From assembly GCA_905339235.1 (NCBI GenBank), contig CAJPFG010000037.1:1-41217 (forward strand): 41,217 nucleotides of DNA, read 5' to 3'. The position numbers and the translations under genes were made by a program. A model generated the notes under the pieces. That model worked only from the letters and a program-made list of their open reading frames with translations, was not told the DNA's origin and did no database searches. Below, piece by piece: positions 7,554 to 16,616 of this stretch (position 1 is its first letter; each line of letters begins with the position of its first letter). This DNA comes from Phycisphaerales bacterium. Its GTDB lineage: Bacteria; Planctomycetota; Phycisphaerae; Phycisphaerales; UBA1924.

Positions 7554-10500
7554 TCAGCACGGGGCGCCGTTGACCCGCTGTTCCTCCGTTTCGATGTCGA
7601 ACCCGTTCTCGCTCCCGTCACCGTTCAGATCGGCGCTGGACTGGCAGAAGTTGGAGAAGTCGCCATTCACCGCCTCTTCAGTCGCCTGGATGTCGAATCC
7701 GTTGACCGCGCCGTCGCAGTTCACGTCCGGATCGCAGGCGGGCGGGAGAGGCGGCTGGCACGTCGGCGCCAACTGCCGCGAAATGATCAACGAGAACCGG
7801 CGGATGCTCCCAATGTCCACCGCCGCCACGTCGCTGACGTTCAGCGTCCACGTGCCGTTGGGATTGATCCCGTCGAACACAGCAAGCGGATTGTTCGGCG
7901 CCCACGACCCGCTGAACGGCGCCGAGGCCGCCGCGGCGCCCTCGATCGGGGTGCCGGCTTCATCATCAAGCACGGTCTGGCAGAAGTTGTTCGTGTCGGT
8001 GCCCCCGCCTCCCATCCGGTCGATCATGATGCACGAGGCGCCTCCCGGCGCCGTGAGGCGCACGATGAGGTCGCCAACGTACGTGTGGTCCAAGCCCACG
8101 GTCGTCGAGCCGGGCGCGCTGGAGCAGGTCGTCCCATCGAACCGGAAATCCAGATCGGCGACCGTACCGGTGAACCCCGAAACCACCAGCGCGGCGTTCG
8201 CGCCCGCGCCGTTGTTGTCCGGGATCGCCACCGCGGGCCCGGTGTACGAGAAGGTCAGCGTGTTGGTACCGCCGGGAGTGCCAGTCGGCAGGGTGAAGTC
8301 GTACACGCCCGATCCCTGCGTGGACGAGATGTTCAGCCGCAGGCTGATCGCGTCGCCGCACACATGCGAGGGGCTCACCGCGAACACGAAGGGGACCGTG
8401 TTCATCTGCGGCACTCCCGGCGCCATGTTCGGGTACGCCGAGACGCCGGAGATGATGTTCACCGTGGGCGTGAGCGAACTGAGCGTTCCCACGACATTGG
8501 TCGCGGTCTGCGCGCCCGAGTTCAGCATCTGGACGGTCAGTGTGAGGCTCGATTCGCCGGGCTCGACGACGCCGTTGGCGTTGCCGTTGGGGGCCGCGTC
8601 GCTGGGCGAGTTCAATCCGGTGCCGCCGAAGGCCACGCCCGTCGCGGGAGTGATCGAGAAGTTGACGTTGGAGAGGTCAAAGAAAATGTTCCCCACGGCT
8701 TCGACCTTGATGCGGGCGGCGCTGGTCGTAACGTTCGGGAGCGTGACGTTCTCCGAGCCGTCATTGGGCGTGCTCGCCAGCAGCACCGTCGGGAACGTGT
8801 TACCCCCGTCGGTCGAGAGCGAGATCTTCACGTTGGCGCAGTTCACCGGTGCCACATTGGTCGAGGCGACGTTCCACGTCACCGTCCGGACGCCCGACCA
8901 TGCGACCGCCGTGTTGGGAGAGGTTACCGTGAACGGCCCGGCCGTGCCGTTCACCGTCAGGGTGATGTTGCTCACGGCCGTCCCTCCGCTGCCCGAGCGG
9001 TTGTCGCGCGCCACCACGCGGTAACTCAGCGTCCGCGCCACCTGCGGCAGAATCTCTCCGAACGCCGTGGTGTTGTTGAGCAGATTCGAAAGCCGCGGAA
9101 TAGTCCGCGACGGGCTCGCGGAGGGGAGCCAGGTCCGCTGGATCGGGTTCGTGCCGTTGTCCGTGTTGACGGCGACCACCCCGCTCGCCGTGTTGCGCTG
9201 CTCCCACGAGTACGTCACGGCGTCGCCGTCAACGTCCGAGCCGGTCGCGGTCAGCGTGAACGGCGTCTGCTTCGGGATCGTGTAGTTCGAGCCGGCGCTC
9301 ACCGTCGGCGTGTTGTTGCCCGAGTTCGTCTCGGTGTCGCACGAGGTCGTCGCGATGAACGCGCTCATCAGGTCCAGGCTCCCGGAGTGGAACATCGCGT
9401 CCGAGTTCGGCTGCAGGTCCGTCGCGGCCCCGCAGATCCCCGCGTAGGCCATGATCGTCGCCCCCGAACCCGGTTCGTACGCGTACACCTGCGAATCTCC
9501 CGCGGTGCCTCCGCAGTTGTTGAAGCAGTGCCGGCCGCCGAACTGGTGGCCCAACTCGTGCGCCACGTAGTCGATCACGAAGGGATCGTTGATGGGGCTG
9601 GGCTGCCCGCTCAAGCCGCGCGCCTTGCTGGAAGTGCAGACCGAGTTCAGCGTCGCCACGCCGCCCGTCCCCGTGCAGAACAGGTGGCCCACGTCGTAGT
9701 TTGCCGTGCCGATGACCGAGTCGCACGTGGTCTGGTTGGCGGTCAGGTCCGCGGTGGATCCGTTGTTCTGATACGGATCCGTGTTGGCGTTGGTGTAGAC
9801 GATATTGATGTTGTTCGCCGCCAGCACGAAACGGACGGCGAGGTCTCGCTCGTACATCTGATTCAGGCGGTTCACGGCGGTGGTGATCGCCGCCAGCCCC
9901 AGCGCCTGCGTCCCGCCATGGAACGCCGTGTATTGCCCGGTGGCGCCCACCGCCAGCGTGTACGTCCGCAGCGTGACGATCGCGCGTTCACCGTACCCCG
10001 GGGCCCCGGCCGGCAGGCCGTCGTCCCGCGTTTCGCAGACCCAGTTCCCCGGCTGCGGGCGCAAGTCCCGCTTCCAATACGACGTCACGATCGTGGTTTC
10101 GCCGAAGGTGTACGGATCCACATACCACGATCCGTCCACGGTGTATACCTGCGCATGAAAGCCGTGCGGGGTGTAGTCCAGCCGCACCGTCGAGGCCGGG
10201 TCGTCCAGGCCCTGCCCGGCGAAGGTCCGGATGTCGGGAAACGCGGCCGCGAGCCCGGGTTCCATCACCGGCGAATCAACCACTCCGAACCGGGCCCACG
10301 TGCCGTCGGGCATGGGGAGAGCAAGCACGAGCGGCTTCGCCGCGCCCGGCGTGCCTTCCAGCGGTGCTTGCGCAAGGGCCGCGCGCATCACCGCCCAGTC
10401 AACACGCACCGGCTGGCCGGCATCGGGCCGGACGTTTGACCGGCCCGCGGCCACCGCCGCGGGGATCTCTTTGATCAGTTCGAAACTCCCATCGGGCGAA

Positions 10501-10577
10501 CGATCCTGCCCCGCCGCGAGGCTCGCCGTCGCCAGGAGACACAACACCGACCACGACCGCAGAAAGCGCTCGTTCAT
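7554..10577 (-). CDS. Secreted reprolysin-like metalloprotease with P domain and dockerin-like tail
   Basis: 1007 residues from ATG 10577, with GGGGAG upstream. The signal peptide is residues ~1-23 (LCLLATASLAAG). A propeptide-like region is followed by a metzincin catalytic domain with HELGHQFGGRH at residues 340-350, the long HEXXHXXGXXH zinc motif of M12B-like enzymes. Downstream are Ig/CARDB-like beta segments. A proprotein-convertase P-type domain follows (IPDNNGAGANAALVVSGF to NGTWTLNVSDVAAVDIGS), a module common at the C-terminus of secreted bacterial proteases. The final ~55 residues are the shared dockerin-like cassette, nearly identical at DNA level to that of the 4005 gene. No terminator hairpin is obvious after 7554. 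Predicted role: extracellular proteolysis; substrate unknown. Confidence 0.92.
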   Translation of the reverse strand: MNERFLRSWSVLCLLATASLAAGQDRSPDGSFELIKEIPAAVAAGRSNVRPDAGQPVRVDWAVMRAALAQAPLEGTPGAAKPLVLALPMPDGTWARFGVVDSPVMEPGLAAAFPDIRTFAGQGLDDPASTVRLDYTPHGFHAQVYTVDGSWYVDPYTFGETTIVTSYWKRDLRPQPGNWVCETRDDGLPAGAPGYGERAIVTLRTYTLAVGATGQYTAFHGGTQALGLAAITTAVNRLNQMYERDLAVRFVLAANNINIVYTNANTDPYQNNGSTADLTANQTTCDSVIGTANYDVGHLFCTGTGGVATLNSVCTSSKARGLSGQPSPINDPFVIDYVAHELGHQFGGRHCFNNCGGTAGDSQVYAYEPGSGATIMAYAGICGAATDLQPNSDAMFHSGSLDLMSAFIATTSCDTETNSGNNTPTVSAGSNYTIPKQTPFTLTATGSDVDGDAVTYSWEQRNTASGVVAVNTDNGTNPIQRTWLPSASPSRTIPRLSNLLNNTTAFGEILPQVARTLSYRVVARDNRSGSGGTAVSNITLTVNGTAGPFTVTSPNTAVAWSGVRTVTWNVASTNVAPVNCANVKISLSTDGGNTFPTVLLASTPNDGSENVTLPNVTTSAARIKVEAVGNIFFDLSNVNFSITPATGVAFGGTGLNSPSDAAPNGNANGVVEPGESSLTLTVQMLNSGAQTATNVVGTLSSLTPTVNIISGVSAYPNMAPGVPQMNTVPFVFAVSPSHVCGDAISLRLNISSTQGSGVYDFTLPTGTPGGTNTLTFSYTGPAVAIPDNNGAGANAALVVSGFTGTVADLDFRFDGTTCSSAPGSTTVGLDHTYVGDLIVRLTAPGGASCIMIDRMGGGGTDTNNFCQTVLDDEAGTPIEGAAAASAPFSGSWAPNNPLAVFDGINPNGTWTLNVSDVAAVDIGSIRRFSLIISRQLAPTCQPPLPPACDPDVNCDGAVNGFDIQATEEAVNGDFSNFCQSSADLNGDGSENGFDIETEEQRVNGAPC

Positions 10578-10692
10578 GAAACTCCCCTCTAAGGGCCCTG
10601 TACGGCCCCGGTATTCAAAACCCTGCTACAGACTACCTCATCCGCGCCCTTCGTCAAGCAGACCCATCGGGGGCTTGAAGATGGCGCCATAG

Positions 10693-10722
10693 AAAAACCC
10701 CCGGGCAGCGCCGCCCGGGGGG
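10693..10722 (-). terminator. Intrinsic terminator of the 10749-12758 gene
   Basis: On the minus strand CCCCCGGGCGGCGCTGCCCGGGGG forms a long GC stem and is followed directly by TTTTTC. It lies about 27 bp past the stop at 10749. Confidence 0.85.
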
Positions 10723-10748
10723 GAATGGGAGAACCTCGGACCGGTTAT

Positions 10749-12758
10749 TCAGCAGACGTTGATCAGCCCTTCGATGAACTCGATGTCAAACCCATTGGAA
10801 GCCCCGTCCTGATTGGGGTCGTCCGTGGTCAGGCAATAGTTGCTGAAATCCCCGTTCACGGCCTGTTCCATGGCCTCCACGTCGAACCCGTTGAGCGCGC
10901 CGTCGCAGTTAGCGTCCGCGAAGTCGCAGGGGTTTCCACCCGGGTCTCCGCCCGTGTAAATATCCGCGCCGACCGGGAAGTTCGAACCCGAGGTGCCGCG
11001 GACGTGGAACCGCCCGCCGGCGGGCGAACCGTTGATGTCCTGGGTGGCGGTCAGCGCCATCGCGATGTAGTACCGCCCCGCCGGCAGCGAGCCGTTCAGC
11101 CCCGTGAAGATGTTGGGGTTGGGTGAGTAGGTGCGCGGCGATCCGTCACCCACGCCGAAGGAGAACTGCGGCGCGTTGTTCGGGCCGTCGTTGTCCGACA
11201 CCGCCACAACATCGCCGTTGGCGTTGAAGATGTACGCTACGCCGTCGCCTCCGATGCTGGAAAGTCGCGAGAAGTCCACATCCAGGAACGCCGTGGCGTC
11301 TCCGGCGTTGCCGATGGTCTCGAAGGTGGACCAGAGCACGCCCCGAAGGCCCGTGTTCAGCGCCGTGCCGCCGCGAGCGTCCGGGAACGAGATCGGCCCT
11401 CCCGGGATCACGGCGTCGTAGTCCACGTGATTGATAAGAGGGATCACCGAGGGCGCGAGGGCGGCGCCGTTCACGTTCGTCGCGAGATTCAGGCTGATCG
11501 ATCCGCCCGCACCGGTCGCCGACGCCGTGAAGCCGTCGCCAAAGGTCGAGCCCGCTTCGGCCACGGCGATGTAGTAGGTCCCGGCGGCCAGTTGTCCGTG
11601 GCGGCCGTCGTACTGAAGGCCGTCTCCCAATGCCGCGCGTCGGCCGACCCCGAACGACAACTGGGCGCTGCCACCGCTCCCTCCATCGGCATCCGCGGAG
11701 ATAAGCGTTCCCGTCGCCGTGAAGATCGCCATGGAGCAATCCACACCCGAACCTTCCGTGTCCGCGTCCAGGAAGTGCAACGCCGCATCGTTCGCGGCAT
11801 CCACAAGGCACACCTGGTACCACTGCGCGGTGTTGGCCGCGAGAGTGTCCGACCTCGCCACCCCGGTGTCGGCGATGCAACCCAGATCGATCGCGGTGGG
11901 GGGTGGCGGCGGCGGGATATCCCCGCGGAATCGCACCATGTAGCCCGCGGCCCGGTTGGGCGTGGCGTTCGTCAGCACGTAGGCGCGGCGCTCGGTCGTC
12001 CCGCCGGCCGCGGGCTCGCCGAGAAACACCCCGTCCACATCGGCGTCGAAGCCCACGTCTGGCGCTGTCGAGCCGACGGTCGCGGGATTTCCTCCCGCCG
12101 GGGCCGTCGAGTTTGTCGCGACGATGATTCGGTAGTTGTCGTTGGTGGCAAAGGTCGTGGTTCCGGCGTCGAAGATGGAGATTTCGAGGAAGAACCCGTC
12201 ATCGGGCACCGAAACTCCGCCGCCCGGCAGGCCGGCGAGGCTGGTGGTGAACTGATTGGCCACCGCGCCGCCGGCGGGCGTGCCCTGGTTTCTGAGCAAT
12301 ATGGTGAGGTCGGCAAGCGGGACAGCGCCGGCCGCGATCATCGTCGTGCCGGTTCCGAGCGAACCGGCGAAGGTCACGTCGTCCTTGTCCCAGAACTTGA
12401 AGTTCACATCGACGTCGTAGGGCCCGCCGGCCGCGCGCCGAACTCCCCATGACATCTGGTCCATGAGGCGCGTCGCGACCGCGGCCCACGGCCCGGGAAC
12501 GAAACTGATGTCCTCCAGGCCGTGACGCCAGTTGACCACCGACCCCCAGCGCGTGGGCGACTGCCCGAAGGTGAGGCTCAGGTTGTCGTAGACGTAGCCC
12601 AGGTCGCGAGACTCGTACCCCGGCGGGCCAGGAAACCCCGCGGGGTCGGCACGCTCGGTCACGACTACTTCCAGATCACGCTCGCTCTGCGCCTGTGCGC
12701 CGACGGCGCACGACAACGTCGCGGCCGCGGCCAGCGACATCAGCATCCCACGCACCAT
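10749..12758 (-). CDS. Exported PPC-type protein with dockerin-like tail
   Basis: 669 residues from ATG 12758, behind a strong AAAGGAG at 6-nt spacing; the 12 upstream codons of the longer frame are rejected for that reason. The signal peptide is residues ~1-24 (LAAAATLSCAVGAQA). The N-terminal ~280 residues are beta-rich without a recognised enzyme motif. A PPPPPP linker is followed by two regions resembling bacterial pre-peptidase C-terminal (PPC) domains: WYQVCLVDAANDAALHFLDA to LAAGTYYIAVAE, and a second ending in LPAGRYYIAMA. The C-terminus is a divergent dockerin-like cassette (ANCDGALNGFDVEAMEQ and DGASNGFDIEFIEG) that ends NVC instead of GAPC. Function unknown; probably cell-surface or secreted. 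Confidence 0.85.
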   Translation of the reverse strand: MVRGMLMSLAAAATLSCAVGAQAQSERDLEVVVTERADPAGFPGPPGYESRDLGYVYDNLSLTFGQSPTRWGSVVNWRHGLEDISFVPGPWAAVATRLMDQMSWGVRRAAGGPYDVDVNFKFWDKDDVTFAGSLGTGTTMIAAGAVPLADLTILLRNQGTPAGGAVANQFTTSLAGLPGGGVSVPDDGFFLEISIFDAGTTTFATNDNYRIIVATNSTAPAGGNPATVGSTAPDVGFDADVDGVFLGEPAAGGTTERRAYVLTNATPNRAAGYMVRFRGDIPPPPPPTAIDLGCIADTGVARSDTLAANTAQWYQVCLVDAANDAALHFLDADTEGSGVDCSMAIFTATGTLISADADGGSGGSAQLSFGVGRRAALGDGLQYDGRHGQLAAGTYYIAVAEAGSTFGDGFTASATGAGGSISLNLATNVNGAALAPSVIPLINHVDYDAVIPGGPISFPDARGGTALNTGLRGVLWSTFETIGNAGDATAFLDVDFSRLSSIGGDGVAYIFNANGDVVAVSDNDGPNNAPQFSFGVGDGSPRTYSPNPNIFTGLNGSLPAGRYYIAMALTATQDINGSPAGGRFHVRGTSGSNFPVGADIYTGGDPGGNPCDFADANCDGALNGFDVEAMEQAVNGDFSNYCLTTDDPNQDGASNGFDIEFIEGLINVC

Positions 12759-12981
12759 GTTGAACTCCTTTCGAGGCCGCCGCGTCACCACCACCGCGGC
12801 CGCGTCTCACCGCGCAGCATACCAAATCCGGCAGATCAATCAATCTCGGAATTGACCCCCGATTGCTGTGAAAAAGGCGAGTTGCCGCTGCCCAGCGACC
12901 TGGAGTGACGGAGCGTTCGGCTGCAAGCCGGGAGCGGCCTGTCGCCTGATTCGGAGCAACGTATCGGAATCTCCAAAGCAC

Positions 12982-13007
12982 AAAAAAGCCCCCGGGCGGC
13001 CGGGGGC
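12982..13007 (-). terminator. Intrinsic terminator of the serine protease gene
   Basis: The minus strand reads GCCCCCGGCCGCCCGGGGGC followed by TTTTTTG, about 25 bp past the stop at 13032. 12759-12981 holds only the upstream region of the 12758 start; no gene is seen there. Confidence 0.85.
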
Positions 13008-13031
13008 GAATGGGTGGAGTTCAGAATCCTC

Positions 13032-16000
13032 TTAGCAGGGCGCGCCGTTCACGCGCTGCTCTTCGGTTTCAATGTCGAATCCGTTTTCGGCCCCATCGCC
13101 GTTGAGGTCGGCGGTGGCTTGGCAGAAGTTGGAGAAGTCTCCGTTGATGGCCTGCTCGGTGGCTTCGACGTCGAAGCCGTTGACCGCGCCGTCGCAGTTG
13201 ACGTCCGGATCGCAAGGCACCGCGGCGGACCCGATGGTCAGCGTTCCGGTTCCGCGCGAGGTCGAGTATCCACCGACGCGGATCAGGTACTGCTGGCCGG
13301 CCGCGGAACTAAAGGTCGCGCGTGAGAGCAGCCCGGACACTCCGCACCCGGCGCCGGCATCGTCGTTGCAGGCGATGGCGGTGTCGGGCAAGCCGAGCGG
13401 GCAGGGTCCGGAGTAGACAGCGATCTTGGTGTCGTAGGTCGGGGGCGCGCTGGCGCAGGTGTCCACGGTGACGGTGCCGGAGACTGGCGCGGTGTAGAGG
13501 AACCAGATGTCGTTGTTGACCTGCACATCGCCGCAGCAGAAGGAGCAGTTGTTCTCTTCCGGCCCGTCGTTGCTGGCGCCGCAGATGTTGTAGAGGTACG
13601 AGCCGTCGCCCACCGACGGCGCGCTCGCGCAGTCGTCGGAGCCGAAGGTCAGGTACTCGGAACTGAGCGAGAACGCGCCGCTGTTGCCTGAGAAGCCCGA
13701 GACGCGGATGTAATAGGTCGCGCCGCCCACGGCATCGATCTCGAGGGCCGAGTCGCGGATGTTGGGACATCCGCCCACGCCGGTGAAGTGGTCGTCGTTG
13801 CAGGCGATCTCGTTGGCGGTTGTGCCCGGGCAGCCCGTGTGCACCGACAGCACCGAGTCGTAGAACGATCCGCAGGTGTCGATCCGCAGACGGCCGGTGC
13901 AGGTGGAGAACATCTGGAACCAGACGTCCGCGGTGCTGCTCGAGGCGCCGCAGGTCGCGGAGCCGTCGTTGGTCGCGGCCGTGGTGACGCCGGACGTGGA
14001 GGTGCCAGCGGCGTACGCGATCGCATTGGCGCAGGCGTCGTTGGGCGGGGCGATGAACTGCGACCGGAGCGTGAAGTCTCCGATCGACCCCGCAAAGCCG
14101 GAAACGCGGATGTAGTAGGTCGTGCCGGCGAAGACGCCGACATCGACCACCGACTGAAGCGTGCCGGCGCAGGCGCCGACGCCGGCGTCGTCGTTGCACG
14201 CGATCTGGTTGAGGGTGGTTCCCGGGCAGGCGGTGTGCACGGAGAGGACCGTGTCAAACGTGGAGCCGCAGGTATCGATCCGCAGGTAGCCGCTGGCGCC
14301 GGGGGTCATGGCGTACCAGGCATCGGAGGCCGTGCCCGAGGCGCCGCAGGAGGCCGCGCCGTCGTTCGTGGCTCCGGCGAGACTGCCGCCCACGGTAGAA
14401 CCGGCGGAGTACCCTGCCGCCGACGAGCAGTTGTCGTTCGCGGGCGGCAGGTACTGCGACGTCAGCGTGAAGTTGCCGGTGTTGCCGTTGAACCCCGACA
14501 CTCGCACGTAGTAGGTTGTGCCGCCGGAGACGGCGACGTTGAGCGCGGACTGAAGCGTGAACGGACAGTTGCCCAGCGCGCCCGAGTCGTCGTTGCAGGC
14601 GATCTGGTTGCCGGTGGTTCCCGGGCACCCCGTGTGCACGGAGATCACGGTGTCGTACAAACTGCCGCAGGTGTCGAACTGCACCGTCCCGGAGATCGGC
14701 GGCACCACGCGGTACCACACGTCCGGCGTGCTGCTCGATGATCCGCACGTTGCGGAGCCGTCGAGGGTCGCGTTCGCCGTCGTGCCGTTGGTCGAGGCGC
14801 CCACGGAGTGATTGATGGCGCTGCCGCACCCGTTGTTGGGTGGCGCGGGCGGGGGCGCGGCCGTGACCGTGATCTGCTGCGCATCCCATGCGCTCGAGGC
14901 GTTGTTCCCCGAGAACGCGTCGGTGGCCGGATCAAGGATCGCGCCCAGCCAGTACGTGCCCGGCGCGACGTTGGGGATGGTCACGCCGCCGAGGTTGAGC
15001 GTGAGATTCTGCAGAGGCACGTAGTCCCAGTTGTAGTTGAAAGTGCCGACAAGCGTATCGCCGGAGGTGATCAGGCTGTTGGATGAGAGATACACGCGGA
15101 CGGTGTAGTTCGCGTTGCCCGGGTCGGCGTTGGTGGTGTTCGAGGCGAGCATCTGGATGCCCGAGGTGGCCGTGGTCGCCTGGATGGACGTGCTGCCGGT
15201 GAGGCGGAAGCGGAGGGCTTCAAGGTCGAAGGTACCGCCGCGGGTGCCGTCGCGGAACGTGTTGAGATCGGTCGCGAACTGCTCCCACAGTTTGGCGTAA
15301 CGCCCGCTGGTGGAGCGGTTGGAGTTCGAGCACACCGCGTGGGCCCAGCGGCTGCTGGCGTCGGGGAAGTAGTAGGCGTTGCTGCCGCTCTGGCCGCCCC
15401 AGACAGCGGTGAAGCAGCCCGGGGTGGTGTTGAGTTGCAGTTGGTTGCCCGGGCAGGAGTCAAACCCACCGGACCAGAAGTACATCGTGGTGCCGGTGTG
15501 GAAGCCGCCGCCGCAGTTTTCGGAGGGATACGAGAAGTTGTAGTAGGTCCGCGACTGGATCGTGCCGCAATCAAACCCCCAGGCGTAGCCGTACCACCCG
15601 GTGATCATGCCGACGCTGCGGTTGGAGCCGCGGCTGACGCGGATCGCGCCCACATCGCGGTCGAAGTTTCCGTTGTTGATGTAGTCGGTGCCGGCCATGA
15701 AGAACGTGCCGCGGGTCCAGCCCCAGTTCTGGATGATCTCCGTGGAGCCGTTGTTGCCCTGGTTGCCCACGCCGTCCCACCCCGGATAGACCCAGATCTC
15801 GCTGGCCCAGTTGAAGATGTTGATGCCGTTGGGGTTGCGGGCGTACACGCAGTGCGCGGCGGTGAGGACGACTCCCGCGTCCTGCATCGCGCCGGAGGCG
15901 ACGAACCAGCGGTCGGTGCCGCCCTGATCGACAAATCGCATCACGAGTTTGCAGTTGGCAGCGGCGGGGAAGGCGGTCAGCCCGCCCGCGACCGTCATGG

Positions 16001-16433
16001 TCCCGAAGTTGCGGGCCCATTCCGCGGGGACGACGATGTCGTCGGCGCCGGTGTAGCCGCCCGCGCCGCTGCCGGGGAGGCCCGATGGCGCGATCACGGG
16101 CTGCCCATGAGTCCGGCCGGTTTCGGCGTCGAAGTAGGTGACCGAATCGGATTGCGGGGCGACCCACGGCCCGGGCTCGGGCAGGGGCATCGGAGGGATG
16201 AGTTCGATCGGCGGGTGATTGGGGCGTGGCACCGGGCCGTCGTTCCCCGGGCCGAAAATCGGAACCTGCGGGCCTACGGGCACCGCCTGCACTTCCGGCG
16301 CCCTTCCGGGGGGCGGGCTGATCGGCCCTACAGCGCCGGGCGGGGCCGCGTTCTGCGCGAGTGCCGATCCGGCGAAGACCATCGGCACGACCAGAAGACG
16401 AAACCACCACGACGAGCCGTCACGCTGCGACAT
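13032..16433 (-). CDS. Secreted S1B-like serine protease with four PPC-like repeats and dockerin-like tail
   Basis: 1133 residues from ATG 16433, with GGGAGGG just upstream; the longer frame to 16589 crosses a leader hairpin. The signal peptide is residues ~1-28 (VVPMVFAGSALAQ). The trypsin-fold domain has a plausible catalytic triad: His194 in LTAAHCVY, Asp260 in NFDRDVGAI and Ser349 in GGQSGSN. GXSGS rather than GDSGG points to the glutamyl-endopeptidase-like S1B branch. Four ~125-residue repeats follow, each with a CGSS/CGAS-type start, DVWY/DAWY, FDTCGS or DTCGS, DTVISVHTGCPG, ACNDD and TYYxRVSGF. These are PPC-like domains rich in paired cysteines. The dockerin-like cassette closes the protein. 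Inferred role: an extracellular protease displayed on or near the surface. Confidence 0.9.
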   Translation of the reverse strand: MSQRDGSSWWFRLLVVPMVFAGSALAQNAAPPGAVGPISPPPGRAPEVQAVPVGPQVPIFGPGNDGPVPRPNHPPIELIPPMPLPEPGPWVAPQSDSVTYFDAETGRTHGQPVIAPSGLPGSGAGGYTGADDIVVPAEWARNFGTMTVAGGLTAFPAAANCKLVMRFVDQGGTDRWFVASGAMQDAGVVLTAAHCVYARNPNGINIFNWASEIWVYPGWDGVGNQGNNGSTEIIQNWGWTRGTFFMAGTDYINNGNFDRDVGAIRVSRGSNRSVGMITGWYGYAWGFDCGTIQSRTYYNFSYPSENCGGGFHTGTTMYFWSGGFDSCPGNQLQLNTTPGCFTAVWGGQSGSNAYYFPDASSRWAHAVCSNSNRSTSGRYAKLWEQFATDLNTFRDGTRGGTFDLEALRFRLTGSTSIQATTATSGIQMLASNTTNADPGNANYTVRVYLSSNSLITSGDTLVGTFNYNWDYVPLQNLTLNLGGVTIPNVAPGTYWLGAILDPATDAFSGNNASSAWDAQQITVTAAPPPAPPNNGCGSAINHSVGASTNGTTANATLDGSATCGSSSSTPDVWYRVVPPISGTVQFDTCGSLYDTVISVHTGCPGTTGNQIACNDDSGALGNCPFTLQSALNVAVSGGTTYYVRVSGFNGNTGNFTLTSQYLPPANDNCSSAAGYSAGSTVGGSLAGATNDGAASCGASGTASDAWYAMTPGASGYLRIDTCGSTFDTVLSVHTACPGTTLNQIACNDDAGVGACAGTLQSVVDVGVFAGTTYYIRVSGFAGSIGDFTLRSQFIAPPNDACANAIAYAAGTSTSGVTTAATNDGSATCGASSSTADVWFQMFSTCTGRLRIDTCGSFYDSVLSVHTGCPGTTANEIACNDDHFTGVGGCPNIRDSALEIDAVGGATYYIRVSGFSGNSGAFSLSSEYLTFGSDDCASAPSVGDGSYLYNICGASNDGPEENNCSFCCGDVQVNNDIWFLYTAPVSGTVTVDTCASAPPTYDTKIAVYSGPCPLGLPDTAIACNDDAGAGCGVSGLLSRATFSSAAGQQYLIRVGGYSTSRGTGTLTIGSAAVPCDPDVNCDGAVNGFDVEATEQAINGDFSNFCQATADLNGDGAENGFDIETEEQRVNGAPC

Positions 16434-16459
16434 GGACCCTCCCTTCGATGTTGAGAAAA

Positions 16460-16485
16460 CAGCCCGGCGTACACCAGCCGGGCTG
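16460..16485 (-). terminator. Terminator-like hairpin in the leader of the serine protease gene
   Basis: CAGCCCGGC and GCCGGGCTG form a perfect 9-bp stem with an 8-nt loop. On the minus strand it is followed by TTTTCTC, and it lies 27 bp upstream of the ATG at 16433. It may end transcription from the peroxidase gene (stop at 16617) or act as an attenuator in the protease leader. Confidence 0.6.
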
Positions 16486-16616
16486 CATCGCAAAGTACCG
16501 ATTCGGAGAGCATGAATCAAGAGGAATGTCGGGGTGCAACATTCGAACGCGCGGCGTGTGTGCGCAACCTCCGCGAGTTTCCCTACCAACCGGAAGCGAA
16601 TCCCCCCGGGCGGCCG

